DNA from: UBA9926 sp913064795
Lineage (GTDB): Bacteria > Pseudomonadota > Gammaproteobacteria > Pseudomonadales > Azotimanducaceae
NCBI GenBank assembly: GCA_045560765.1
Contig: JBJKZD010000013.1
Location: 156,087 to 220,086 of the forward strand
DNA: 64,000 nucleotides
Reading direction: 5' to 3'
Shown here: positions 34,893 to 43,816 of the stretch, piece by piece
Layout of the letters: the number at the start of each line of letters is the position of its first letter
Numbering within the stretch: the stretch's first letter is position 1
Notes under the pieces: model-generated
Told to the model about the DNA's origin: nothing
The model's database searches: none
What the model saw: only the letters and a program-made list of their open reading frames with translations
Made by a program: the position numbers and the translations under genes

Positions 34893-35331
34893 CTTCTAAC
34901 CTCCGCTGCTCAATCCGATTTCCGGATTGGCTGGGTTACCTCCATCGAAACATCGGCCTTTACTGTAAAGAACTGCCAACTGCTCGGAGCCCCTATTGTG
35001 CTCCCCTCCACCGAGTCATTATTTTTCAAACAATGCCCAGTAAGCGTAACAGAGTTCTTCTTCTATTCTCTTTGCCCCTTAGAGCGATGCCGCTGCATCT
35101 TTAAAAAAATTGATATTTTCGAGCGCAATTTTATCGTAAAAGTGCGTTTTTGGCGCTTTGCAGGACTAAATGCGCGACAAACTCAAAACTTCGCGCTCAG
35201 ATGCAACAAAGCTTCCGCTAAGGTAGACGCCGGCGATGAGGTTCTGCTTTCTCAACCCGCCTAACATCATCCAAGCTATTGGTTAACCTCGATGTAGGCA
35301 TCCAAAACTCAATGAATTATGGAAACCCAAC
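34893..35331. other. 439-bp divergent intergenic region, no gene seen
   Basis: It lies between the start of the cytochrome operon (minus) and gdhA (plus) and must contain both promoters. No clear CRP/FNR palindrome, repeat or RNA gene was recognised by eye. Confidence 0.55.
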
Positions 35332-36699
35332 ATGTCTAAAGTCCATACGAGCGATAAAAAGACCAACGAATATTTGAAGCGGTATATGGAGGGCGTTTCC
35401 AAACGCAATCCGGGTGAGCCAGAGTTTGTGCAGGCGGTTTACGAAGTGGCTTCGTCCATCTTTCCATTTATTGCCGACAAACCCATCTATCACGAACTGC
35501 AAATCTTAGAGCGAATGGCAGAGCCCGAACGCGTCATTTCCTTTCGGGTACCCTGGACAGACGATCAGGGAAATATACGAACCAATCGCGGCTATCGCGT
35601 TCAGTTTAATTCGGCCATTGGCCCCTATAAAGGCGGCATTCGCTTCCACCCCAGCGTCAACCAATCAATCCTCAAATTTTTAGGTTTTGAACAAACCTTC
35701 AAGAACAGTCTTACGGGTCTGCCGATGGGCGGCGGCAAAGGTGGCGCAAATTTCAACCCTAAAGGTAAAAGCGACAATGAGGTCATGCGCTTTTGCCAGT
35801 CCTTCATGACTGAGCTCTACCGTCATATTGGCGCTGATACTGATGTACCTGCAGGCGACATCGGCGTTGGGGGCAGAGAAATCGGTTTTATGTTCGGTCA
35901 ATACAAACGAATTACCAACGAATTTGTTGGCGTCTTGACGGGAAAAGGCATGGAGTATGGTGGCTCGAAGATGCGCACCGAAGCAACCGGTTACGGCGCC
36001 ATTTTTTTCCTGAGAAACATGTTGATGCACCATAAAAACACCCTTGAAGGGAAGCGGGTTCTACTATCAGGCTCTGGCAACGTTGCAACCTACGCGGCTG
36101 AAAAATGCCTTCATCTGGGCGCCAAGCCCATCACGATGTCCGACTCCAGCGGATATATCTGCTGCGAGGAAGGCTTTACCCAAGAACAGATTGACTGGAT
36201 TAAAGCGCTCAAAGGCGCACGCCGGGGCCGGATTTCTGAGGCTGCAGAGGAATTCAGCAATATTGACTTTCGGGAGGGTCGCCCCTGGGGGGTCAAAGCA
36301 GACTGCGCGGTTCCATCGGCAACCCAAAATGAGGTCAGTGGTGAGGAGGCTTCGATGATGATTAAAAATGGTGTTATCGCGGTCGCAGAGGCGGCCAACA
36401 TGCCCTGCGAGCAGACAGCTGTCGATGCATTGATGGAGGCCAAAGTATTATTTGGTCCAGCGAAGGCTGTCAACGCTGGGGGGGTTGGGGTCTCTGGGCT
36501 TGAAATGAGCCAAAACAGCGCTCGAATTGCCTGGGATGAAGATCACCTCCGAAAACTTCTCGAAGACATGATGCTCGATATTCACGACAGCTGCGTTCAG
36601 TATGGAACCGAGGGCGATCAGGTCAACTATCTTAAAGGTTCTAATATCGCCGGATTCGTAAAGGTTGCTGATGCCATGCTCAGTTATGGACATGTCTAG
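35332..36699 (+). CDS. gdhA: NADP-type glutamate dehydrogenase
   Basis: 455 residues, the usual length of hexameric bacterial NADP-dependent GDH. Catalytic segment GLPMGGGKGGANFNPKGKS with the substrate-binding lysines is near residue 125, and PAGDIGVGGREIGFMFGQYK with catalytic Asp follows. The coenzyme domain has the loop LLSGSGNVATYAAEKCL. It converts 2-oxoglutarate and ammonium to glutamate with NADPH in the cytoplasm. ATG start; single gene followed by a convergent acyl-CoA dehydrogenase pseudogene. Confidence 0.96.
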   Translation: MSKVHTSDKKTNEYLKRYMEGVSKRNPGEPEFVQAVYEVASSIFPFIADKPIYHELQILERMAEPERVISFRVPWTDDQGNIRTNRGYRVQFNSAIGPYKGGIRFHPSVNQSILKFLGFEQTFKNSLTGLPMGGGKGGANFNPKGKSDNEVMRFCQSFMTELYRHIGADTDVPAGDIGVGGREIGFMFGQYKRITNEFVGVLTGKGMEYGGSKMRTEATGYGAIFFLRNMLMHHKNTLEGKRVLLSGSGNVATYAAEKCLHLGAKPITMSDSSGYICCEEGFTQEQIDWIKALKGARRGRISEAAEEFSNIDFREGRPWGVKADCAVPSATQNEVSGEEASMMIKNGVIAVAEAANMPCEQTAVDALMEAKVLFGPAKAVNAGGVGVSGLEMSQNSARIAWDEDHLRKLLEDMMLDIHDSCVQYGTEGDQVNYLKGSNIAGFVKVADAMLSYGHV

Positions 36700-36778
36700 A
36701 GGGTCGAACGGAGGTTGCTAACCGATTGGCACGGACACCATCAAGCGACTTAGATACCATTGGTCAGACGAAAGTTAC

Positions 36779-37950
36779 TTAGCCCGACTCCGAAAAAAGT
36801 TCGCGGCCGATCAACATGCGCCTGATTTCCGAGGTGCCGGCACCAATCTCATACAGCTTGGCATCCCGTAGCAGGCGGCCCGTCGCATAATCATTGATGT
36901 AGCCGTTTCCGCCCAAGGCCTGAATGGCCTGAAGCGCACATTGGGTGGCTTGTTCTGCGGTGTACAAAATAACCGCCGCTGCATCTTTTCGACTTTCCAG
37001 TCCGCGATCACACGCCCTCGCAACCGCATAGAGATAGGCGCGACTGGCGTTTAAGGTCGTGTACATATCTGCAATTTTCCCTTGCATCAATTGAAACTCG
37101 CCAATTGCCTGACCGAATTGCTTGCGGTCATGAATGTAAGGTACAACGATGTCCAGACAGGCCTGCATAATCCCAACAGGGCCTCCAGACAGCACCGCCC
37201 GTTCGTAATCAAGCCCCGACATCAGGACCCCGACACCTCCGCCTTCTTGCCCCAAAATATTCATCGCGGGTACAGCACAATCCTCGAACACCAGCTCACA
37301 GGTGTTCGAACCCCCGCATCCCCAACTTGTCGAGCTTCTGAGCTTGGGTGAATCCCGCAAGCCCCCGCTCAACGATAAAGGCTGTTATTCCCCGTGAGCC
37401 TGCAGCTGACATCAGTTTTCGCATAAATGACATAGGTATCGGCATCCGGACCGTTGGTGATCCACATCTTGCTGCCGTTGAGCACATACACGTCACCGTT
37501 TTTTTCAGCTTTGAGCGCCATACCGACAACATCAGAACCTGCTCCAGGCTCAGACATTGCGAGAGCACCAATATGCTCACCCGAGCAGAGCTTCGGTAAG
37601 TACTTCGCTTTTTGATCGTCGGTACCATGTCTATGAATCTGATTCACACACAGATTCGAGTGCGCCCCATAGGACAATCCAACCGATGCCGAGGCGCGGC
37701 TTACTTCTTCCATCGCAATCGCGTGCGCAAGATAACCCATGCTGCTGCCACCATACTGCTCGGTGACCGTAATACCCAAAATGCCAATATCACCCATTTT
37801 TTGCCACAAGTCCTCGGGAAAGGCATTCTCACCATCAATGTCAGCCGCCCTTGGCGCGATTTCAGCCTGGGCAAACCGATAGACCAGGTCACGCAACAGC
37901 TCCAGGTCCTCTCCTAGACCATGATCTAACATGGCATACGGTGTCGTCAT
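36779..37950 (-). pseudogene. ivd: isovaleryl-CoA dehydrogenase-like acyl-CoA dehydrogenase, two frameshifts
   Basis: Three frames in succession form one acyl-CoA dehydrogenase of about 390 residues. Frame one (from 37950) carries VTEQYGGSSMGYLAHAIAMEE, SYGAHSNLCVNQI and ALAMSEPGAGSDVVGM, ending at TYVIYAKTD. Frame two gives SAAGSRGITAFIVERG and QKLDKLGMRG. Frame three gives SNTCELVFEDCAVP, LMSGLDYERAVLSGGPVGIMQ and the C-terminal IGAGTSEIRRMLIGRELF. The SYGAHSNLC segment and LDYERAVLSGGP are typical of isovaleryl-CoA dehydrogenase (leucine catabolism). Shifts lie near 37400 and in a run of five G near 37310; each is explained by one extra base. Conservation on both sides suggests a recent mutation or sequence error. 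Confidence 0.88.
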
Positions 37951-38300
37951 GAAATTCTCCCTTTACAAACTCGCAGCCTACTTTGGCCGCTATCTTAACG
38001 TAGATCTCAACTCAACAAGGCTGATCAATGCTTGAAACCAGCCCTTCATGCTTATGTTGTGACGCTATGGGTCATCTCTCAAGTGTTAGCCTAACAAGGC
38101 CTTCCACTCAAGTGCTAGCGATGGCTCTACGACCTATCGAAATTCGTCAAGGGCCAGATCAAGGTCTTGTCCAGAACCAAATCAACGGAGGCCACTGAAC
38201 ATCCGATTGCAGCATCCTCTTTCAGAACCAATTTCGAACCATCCTTTCACTCGTTACGGGGATTTGTTTAGCTAAAAGTCCATTCTGAAGGATCATCAAT
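37951..38300. other. 350-bp divergent gap, no gene seen
   Basis: It lies between the ivd-like pseudogene and the secreted-protein gene. Two imperfect copies of ctcaagtg(t/c)tagc are present near 38078 and 38109; nothing else stands out. Confidence 0.5.
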
Positions 38301-39086
38301 ATGAAATTAAAAACACTAGCTCTTGTGGTCACTGCTTGGGTGCTGTCTCCCTTCGTCAATGCAGATGATCATGAATTTGTTGGCGGGATCGACGTGAATG
38401 CGCCCTTTAATCTGCAGGTCCAGATGTGCGCTTTGCTCGATGGTGTAACCCAAGAAGATTATGACGCATTGATTAACGATTACTTTGAGTGGTCGAAAAA
38501 ACATGATGTTGAAGTCACGTTCATCCGACAAGTGCCACTGTTCGGTCACGCAACAGCCAGAAATCCCAATCCCTACGATTTTGTCGAATACCTAGCATCT
38601 GACCATGTGACTTCGGGCAGGGGCTGGGATAAATGGTTGACGACCAAGGGCGGCCAAAAACTGGGAGAACGATGGGCCAAGCTCGCCCAATGCGACGTTA
38701 AAATGGCCCATGCTGAAATGATCTGGACGGATGTCGATGCGATGAACTCGGACAGGGATCGCGTTGTTACCTGGACCTGGTGCACCCGCAAAGACGGGGT
38801 TTCTTGGGATCAACTCTCCGCGAAGCACCAATCCGTCGCTGCGACCCGGAATGAAAATGCTCCAAATATAGGATGGGCTGCTTTCTATCCGCACCTCGGC
38901 GGCGCCAACGCGCCCGGTGAAATGGCGCACATTGTGATTTATCCGGATGTTGAGCGTTTAATGCAAGGTGCTGCGCTCAATGCCCAGGGAGGCTGGAGAA
39001 TGCTGGACGATTATTATACCGCTTACGCTGACTGCAGCGGACAATCTGCGATGCTAGAAACCATCATGTATCAACCGGGAGATTGA
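38301..39086 (+). CDS. secreted protein of unknown function with internal duplication
   Basis: 261 residues. Sec signal peptide MKLKTLALVVTAWVLSPFVNA, cut before DDHEF, so periplasmic or exported. The mature protein looks like two copies of one domain: first half runs LQVQMCALLDGVTQEDYDAL to WAKLAQCDVKMAHAEMIW, second VVTWTWCTRKDGVSWDQL to YYTAYADCSGQSAMLETIMY. Each begins with a hydrophobic strand ending in Cys and closes with a Cys-containing helix, giving four Cys in all. The pattern recalls dimeric alpha-beta-barrel (NIPSNAP-like) proteins fused in tandem, but no family was firmly recognised. It is monocistronic, with a strong terminator at 39093. Confidence 0.75.
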   Translation: MKLKTLALVVTAWVLSPFVNADDHEFVGGIDVNAPFNLQVQMCALLDGVTQEDYDALINDYFEWSKKHDVEVTFIRQVPLFGHATARNPNPYDFVEYLASDHVTSGRGWDKWLTTKGGQKLGERWAKLAQCDVKMAHAEMIWTDVDAMNSDRDRVVTWTWCTRKDGVSWDQLSAKHQSVAATRNENAPNIGWAAFYPHLGGANAPGEMAHIVIYPDVERLMQGAALNAQGGWRMLDDYYTAYADCSGQSAMLETIMYQPGD

Positions 39087-39092
39087 TCACTG

Positions 39093-39138
39093 ATCGCCCA
39101 AACAGAGGTTGGCAACCCTTGTTTGGGCGATACTTTTT
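39093..39138 (+). terminator. Rho-independent terminator
   Basis: ATCGCCCAAACA (39093-39104) pairs perfectly with TGTTTGGGCGAT (39120-39131), with a further ggttggcaacc fold in the loop, and a TTTTT run at 39134-39138. It lies 7 nt after the stop of the secreted-protein gene. Confidence 0.92.
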
Positions 39139-39186
39139 AGGATCACCGGTCGGCTAATTGTTTCAACCTTTCTGACAAGCTCCGCA

Positions 39187-39247
39187 CTATAGCCCCAAGA
39201 CTATAGCTCCACAAAACTGAAGCCCGAAAAACTATAGCCCCACAAGA
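39187..39247. repeat. four degenerate 14-16 bp tandem units
   Basis: Units ctatagccccaaga, ctatagctccacaaaa, ctgaagcccgaaaaa and ctatagccccacaaga follow each other directly. They lie between the terminator of the secreted-protein gene and the 3' end of the CoA-transferase gene, so they are downstream of both. Confidence 0.7.
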
Positions 39248-39330
39248 TAGGCAGCATGCAATTTAGGTATTTGTGGGAACGATCACTGCCATCACTGACC
39301 CCCCCTTCGTAGTACATTTGTTTTAACGGC

Positions 39331-40542
39331 CTACTGCAGTCGACCCTCGGACTCGGCTTTCCGAACCTCAGCCTCATCCATGCCCAACCAATCGCCAAGC
39401 ACGGACACATTATCCTCGCCAACGGCTTTGGTCCGCTCGTAGATGTTGCAGGGGGTTTGGGAAAACCGTATCGGCAACCGATCGGCCCAGGTCTGGCCCA
39501 GCAACGGCGATACATCCTCAATTTTATGTAAAAACTGGTAGAGCGCGAGTTGAGGATCCCGGGTATTTAAATCCTCTCCGTCTTGTACGACCCCAGCCGG
39601 TACGCCGGCGGCCTGACAACGGGCCATCAGATCATAGACTTCATGGTTTGCAGTAAATCCTGCAACCCCAGCATCGATTTCTGCTCGAGCCGCCAACCGT
39701 CCAGCCACCGAGTCAAAGTCGGCGGTTTCGGCCCATTCTGGATGACCCATCACAGATTTTAGTGCTTGCCACTGCGAGTCAGTCATACAGGCGATGGCAA
39801 TCCAGCGTTCACCCAGAGTCCCTTCACCCTTGGGCAGCCCCTGATAGCAGTTGTGCGGACACGCGTCATCATAGGGCAGCTCATTTGCGGTGGGTTCTGC
39901 GGCGCGCCCATTAGCAAATAAGTCCATCAAGGAAGGCCCAGCAAAGTTAACCCCCACCTCAAATTGGGAGACATCAATGTGCTGTCCAGCTCCGGTGTCT
40001 CGCCGCGCTTCAAGTGCCGCGAGAATCGCGACCGCCGCGTGAAGCCCGGCTTGATGATCGTTATAGGAAAAGCCAATCCCGATATCCTCCCGGCCTGAAA
40101 CGCTGGTCAGATAGGTCAAGCCCGCTAGAGCATGAATGGTCGGAGCGTAGGTTACAAAATTAGACCAAGGACCGCCCTCACCCATTCCTGACATCTGAAT
40201 GTAGATCACCCCAGGGTTGCTTTCCTTGACCTTCTCAAAACCAATGCCCCAGCGATCAAGCACGCCGACTGAAAAGTTATCAATCACAACATCGGCCTGC
40301 TCACAGAGGCTCTGACATAAGCGTCGATCCTCATCATGGGTCATATCAAGCCCTAACGCGCGCTTATTTCTGTTCCACATCAGATAATAAGGGTGCAGTG
40401 GATCATTGGCGCCGATTGCGCGCTTGACCGAATTAATCTTGACGACATCTGCTCCCATATCCGCTAAACAACGGGTTGCAAAGGGACCCGCCAGAACATG
40501 AGTGAAATCAAGGACCCGAAGCCCCTCGAGGGGCCGGCTCAT
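39331..40542 (-). CDS. class III (CaiB/BaiF) CoA-transferase, catalytic subunit type
   Basis: 403 residues from ATG 40542, which overlaps the upstream stop as ATGA and has a GGGAGG ribosome site. Family features: LRVLDFTHVLAGPFATRCLADMGADVVKI, the YLMWNRNKRALGLDM loop, and the catalytic-Asp segment FSYNDHQAGLHAAVAIL followed by GAGQHIDVS. Such enzymes move CoA between acids via a covalent aspartyl-CoA step. Tight overlap with the paralogue at 40539, which lacks that Asp, suggests a two-subunit enzyme. The neighbouring amidohydrolase, SDR and P450 point to a catabolic pathway for a lipid or cyclic acid. Confidence 0.9.
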   Translation of the reverse strand: MSRPLEGLRVLDFTHVLAGPFATRCLADMGADVVKINSVKRAIGANDPLHPYYLMWNRNKRALGLDMTHDEDRRLCQSLCEQADVVIDNFSVGVLDRWGIGFEKVKESNPGVIYIQMSGMGEGGPWSNFVTYAPTIHALAGLTYLTSVSGREDIGIGFSYNDHQAGLHAAVAILAALEARRDTGAGQHIDVSQFEVGVNFAGPSLMDLFANGRAAEPTANELPYDDACPHNCYQGLPKGEGTLGERWIAIACMTDSQWQALKSVMGHPEWAETADFDSVAGRLAARAEIDAGVAGFTANHEVYDLMARCQAAGVPAGVVQDGEDLNTRDPQLALYQFLHKIEDVSPLLGQTWADRLPIRFSQTPCNIYERTKAVGEDNVSVLGDWLGMDEAEVRKAESEGRLQ

Positions 40543-41681
40543 GAGGCTACCTCCCAACCAATATCCTCCATTACGTCTGAGATTGGATGGGCCTCGCCAT
40601 AATCCCCCAGTGCCCAGGGGGTTTGCGAAAAATGATACGGGGCACCTGGACCTTTAACCGATTCCGTCTTCGTTGCTACTTGGGTGAACCAATCTCGGGC
40701 CCGAAGCTGCTCGTTTTCAGCCATTTGGGCCAGCGGAATCACCCACCCATAGGGCGAGTGACGTGCTTGAGCCTCTAAAAAGAGTGGCTCCGCCTCTTTG
40801 GTTGCGACCCAACGTTTAAGAATGTCCATGGTCTTCATAATACGTTCGACCAAATGTTCCGGAAGGTCATACTTCGGATCAATCAGGTCTTCTTGAACGC
40901 CTTCTTCGATCAACCAAGCTAACTGGCGATCAAAGTCTGGTGTAGGTGTCACCATCACACCCCCGTCCAGGGCCTGAAAGACCACGTAAGCGTTAGACCA
41001 ATGCAGAGACCCACGACGCGGCAACACAGGTTCTCGCATCATCTGCTCGTGATACCAATAAAACATCAAGACATGCTCGAGACAGGAGGCAATACTTTCA
41101 TGCACCGAGACATCAACAACCTGCCCTGCTCCATTCCTACGCTTGGCATAGAGTCCAGCGAGACCGGCAATCCCAGCGTAAGCGCCGCTGACCATAAAAT
41201 TAAGCTCCCCAAAACTTTTTAAAGGCGGTGTATCGGCATCACCCGTTGTCGCAACCGCGCCTCCCAGCGCTCCGGCGACCAGATCCGGCGCCAAATAGTC
41301 TTTCCAGGGTCCTTCTCGCCCAAATGATCGAACATCAACGACGACCAGACTGGGGTAATCGGCCTGCAGTGCATCAAAATCAGTCTCCGCAACGCCGAAT
41401 CCCTCTGGACCCGTAAGAATCAAATCGGCTTTGGTGAGCAGGTTATGAAACAGCGATTGATCCTCCGGTAGATCAATACAAACAAACCGACGGCTCGAGG
41501 CAAAAAAGATATGCCACAATGATTGCTCATCCTTAAACGGCCCTCGGCGACGGAGAGGGTCTCCAGCAGGTGGTTCTGGGCGAACCACATCAGCGCCCAG
41601 ATCCGCCAACAATTTGGCACCATAAATTGATTTTTCATCCGTCAGATCAATGATCCTAACGTTGCTTAGGGGTCCCGACAT
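40539..41681 (-). CDS. class III CoA-transferase family protein lacking the catalytic Asp
   Basis: About 380 residues from ATG 41681; an upstream in-frame ATG at 41708 would add nine residues before the conserved MSGPLSNVRIIDLTDEKS opening. Fold segments are KLLADLGADVVRPEPPAGDP and GAGQVVDVSVHES. Aligned from GAGQ backwards, the position that is Asp in the downstream paralogue is occupied by Phe/Met (GELNFMVSGAYAGIAG), so it probably cannot form the aspartyl-CoA intermediate alone. Comparable inactive/active subunit pairs are known in this family (benzylsuccinate CoA-transferase is two-subunit). Probably the partner of the 39331 protein. Confidence 0.85.
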   Translation of the reverse strand: MSGPLSNVRIIDLTDEKSIYGAKLLADLGADVVRPEPPAGDPLRRRGPFKDEQSLWHIFFASSRRFVCIDLPEDQSLFHNLLTKADLILTGPEGFGVAETDFDALQADYPSLVVVDVRSFGREGPWKDYLAPDLVAGALGGAVATTGDADTPPLKSFGELNFMVSGAYAGIAGLAGLYAKRRNGAGQVVDVSVHESIASCLEHVLMFYWYHEQMMREPVLPRRGSLHWSNAYVVFQALDGGVMVTPTPDFDRQLAWLIEEGVQEDLIDPKYDLPEHLVERIMKTMDILKRWVATKEAEPLFLEAQARHSPYGWVIPLAQMAENEQLRARDWFTQVATKTESVKGPGAPYHFSQTPWALGDYGEAHPISDVMEDIGWEVAS

Positions 41682-41933
41682 CGTTTGTTTCTCGCTTTGA
41701 CGAAGCAACTATACTATTGCAGCTGGCCCATTACGCATAGGGGGTGGCATACCCTGCATAGACACGACTGAGCAATCTCCAGACAACGGCGCCCGAGCCA
41801 GCGGATCCAAGTCCGAGGGAAATCGATGGTTAGGTCCATCAACGCTATTTCTAAACATTCTCTACGATTCCTGTGGTCCGGCCTCACCAGCTCGACGGAT
41901 GCTGCCCACAGATAAGGTGAAGCAGAAACCCGA

Positions 41934-42956
41934 CTAAGGTGAGGCGGAAGCGCGCAATAATCGTCTAGCATTGTCTGCCATCAGCATCAAAAAGTCTGAG
42001 GTATGGTGTATCTCTGCTTGGTCCCAGCCCGCAAAATTGGTCCCTAAAACCAACCGCTCGGTCCCAACAATATCTTCCAAAAGCTTAAAAGAGCGCGGGT
42101 CATGAACATTCGAATCAAACCATAGTTTGGCGAGCATCTCCTCGAAGGCACCGTCCCCGCGCAGAGAGGCTGGTGACCAAGGCCGGACTCGGCTAGCTTG
42201 CGCTAATCGCCCCACGAGGTAAGGCACCGCGCCGCCGCCGTGACTGATACAAATATCCAGACCGGGATGGCGCATTAACACCTCCCCAAACAATATTGAG
42301 GCCACCGCAATCGTCTCTGATGCTGCGAAACCTGTGGTTAAAGCCAAATCGAACCGCCCAAGATGAGGATCTCCTTGCGGGCCATCAATGCCCGCCGGCG
42401 CCGGATGAATAAACAGCGGCACGTCGAGATCAAGGCATGTTTCGTAGAGCGCGTCGAGGGCGGAGCTATCCAGCGGCTGCCCGATATCTGTGCCGATATA
42501 ACCTGCGAGCAATCCCAATTCAGAAACAGCCCGTCTCAGTTCATCGCAGGCTGCTGGAATGTCCTGCATCGGTAAGGCGGCAAAGCCCGCGAGTTTTCTC
42601 GGATGCTCACTCACCAGATCGCGCAACACGTCGTTGTGACGTTTGCAAAATCTCACCGCGCTTGGTGCGTCGATATAATGAAAATACGTCAGCGGATTGG
42701 GAGATAGAATTTGAAAATCGATACCCGCCGCTTCCATACCCGCGATGCGTTTCTCAACATCCATAAATGCACTGTCACGGTATTTAACTCCCTGAAGCTC
42801 ATAATCGCCAACACGAAAAACCGTTGGCTGGCCTTCAACCTCCGAAAGCTCGGGTCCGTACTTACCCGCAGCCCCCATTGATTCATCCAGCACTGCATGG
42901 GCGTGCACGTCAATCGAGGTCGCTGATTGAAGGCCCTCATTCTTAAGCTTATCCAC
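41934..42956 (-). CDS. amidohydrolase family 2 (ACMSD-type decarboxylase/hydrolase)
   Basis: 340 residues from a GTG. Metal-site motif IDVHAHAVL near residue 16, FIHPAPAG near 180, and ISHGGGAVPYLVGR near 240 match the 2-amino-3-carboxymuconate-semialdehyde decarboxylase family, which decarboxylates or hydrolyses ring-derived acids with Zn or Mn. The last metal/catalytic position, normally Asp in a G(S/T)D motif, is Asn here (LVLGTNFAGWDQ). It is co-directional with the CoA-transferase pair (252-nt gap) and the SDR upstream. Activity may be altered by the substitution. Substrate unknown. Confidence 0.87.
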   Translation of the reverse strand: MDKLKNEGLQSATSIDVHAHAVLDESMGAAGKYGPELSEVEGQPTVFRVGDYELQGVKYRDSAFMDVEKRIAGMEAAGIDFQILSPNPLTYFHYIDAPSAVRFCKRHNDVLRDLVSEHPRKLAGFAALPMQDIPAACDELRRAVSELGLLAGYIGTDIGQPLDSSALDALYETCLDLDVPLFIHPAPAGIDGPQGDPHLGRFDLALTTGFAASETIAVASILFGEVLMRHPGLDICISHGGGAVPYLVGRLAQASRVRPWSPASLRGDGAFEEMLAKLWFDSNVHDPRSFKLLEDIVGTERLVLGTNFAGWDQAEIHHTSDFLMLMADNARRLLRASASP

Positions 42957-43063
42957 AGATTTTTTCGCTCATCAATCGGTTTTCCATTGGTTTAACGGGC
43001 GGTGTTAAGCGCTTTCCTTATCGGCAAGGTCTCGGACTGTCCTCGGGAGTGCAACGCTCAGGA

Positions 43064-43804
43064 TCAGTCTCTGGGCAACTGCGCCAATACACTGTTAATG
43101 ACCCCGCCGTCGATGACAATCTCCTGGCCGGTGATGTAAGTCGCTTCTTCGGACCCCAAATACAGCACGGTCTGCGCAACATCGGCCGCGGTGCCAAGCC
43201 GCCCCAAGGGTACGCCACCTGTTCGCTTTTCTCGTACCGCTTCATCCTTGAAAAAAGGCGCAGACATGCCTGCATCGATAAACCCGGGGGCTACCGCATT
43301 CACCCGAATACCATAGGGACCCCACTCAACCGACATTAATTCGGTCATCTGAGCTAACCCCGCCTTGGAAGCGCCATACGCACCCCCACCCGGGGCTGGA
43401 TGAATCCCGCCCATCGAGGTCACGTTCACGATCGCACCGCCCCCAGTTGCTTTCATCCGCACCGCGGCTTCCCTGGCCACAATGAAACTACCCACCAAAT
43501 TGACGTTCACCACATCTTGGAAATCCTGCACAGCCAGACTTTCAAGGGGCCCAAACCGAACCAGTCCAGCATTGTTAACCAGTAGATCCAGGGGACTGTC
43601 AAACACATCAAACGCTTTTTTTACCGAATCCGGATCCGTGATATCAGCAACAATCGGCACGACACCATCCAACCGGTACGCGAGCGCATCGATTTGATTT
43701 GGCCGCACATCGACCGCTACAACACGATAGCCGCGGCTTACCGCCAGCTCGGTAATGCAGGCCCCGATATCGCCTCCGGCGCCCGTGACAATGGCATGTT
43801 TCAT
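43064..43804 (-). CDS. short-chain dehydrogenase/reductase
   Basis: 246 residues, classical SDR. Coenzyme loop TGAGGDIGACI near residue 8 with Asp after strand 2 (VVAVDVRPNQ, favouring NAD+), NNAGLVRFG near 85, the active-site Ser in VNVTSMGGIHPAPGGG, and YGASKAGLAQM with catalytic Tyr-Lys. It ends in ITGQEIVIDGG as usual. It oxidises a secondary alcohol or reduces a ketone. It follows the P450 at 43817 by 12 nt on the same strand, so P450 hydroxylation followed by oxidation of the new alcohol is a sensible reading. Confidence 0.93.
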   Translation of the reverse strand: MKHAIVTGAGGDIGACITELAVSRGYRVVAVDVRPNQIDALAYRLDGVVPIVADITDPDSVKKAFDVFDSPLDLLVNNAGLVRFGPLESLAVQDFQDVVNVNLVGSFIVAREAAVRMKATGGGAIVNVTSMGGIHPAPGGGAYGASKAGLAQMTELMSVEWGPYGIRVNAVAPGFIDAGMSAPFFKDEAVREKRTGGVPLGRLGTAADVAQTVLYLGSEEATYITGQEIVIDGGVINSVLAQLPRD

Positions 43805-43816
43805 AACCAGCTTTAC

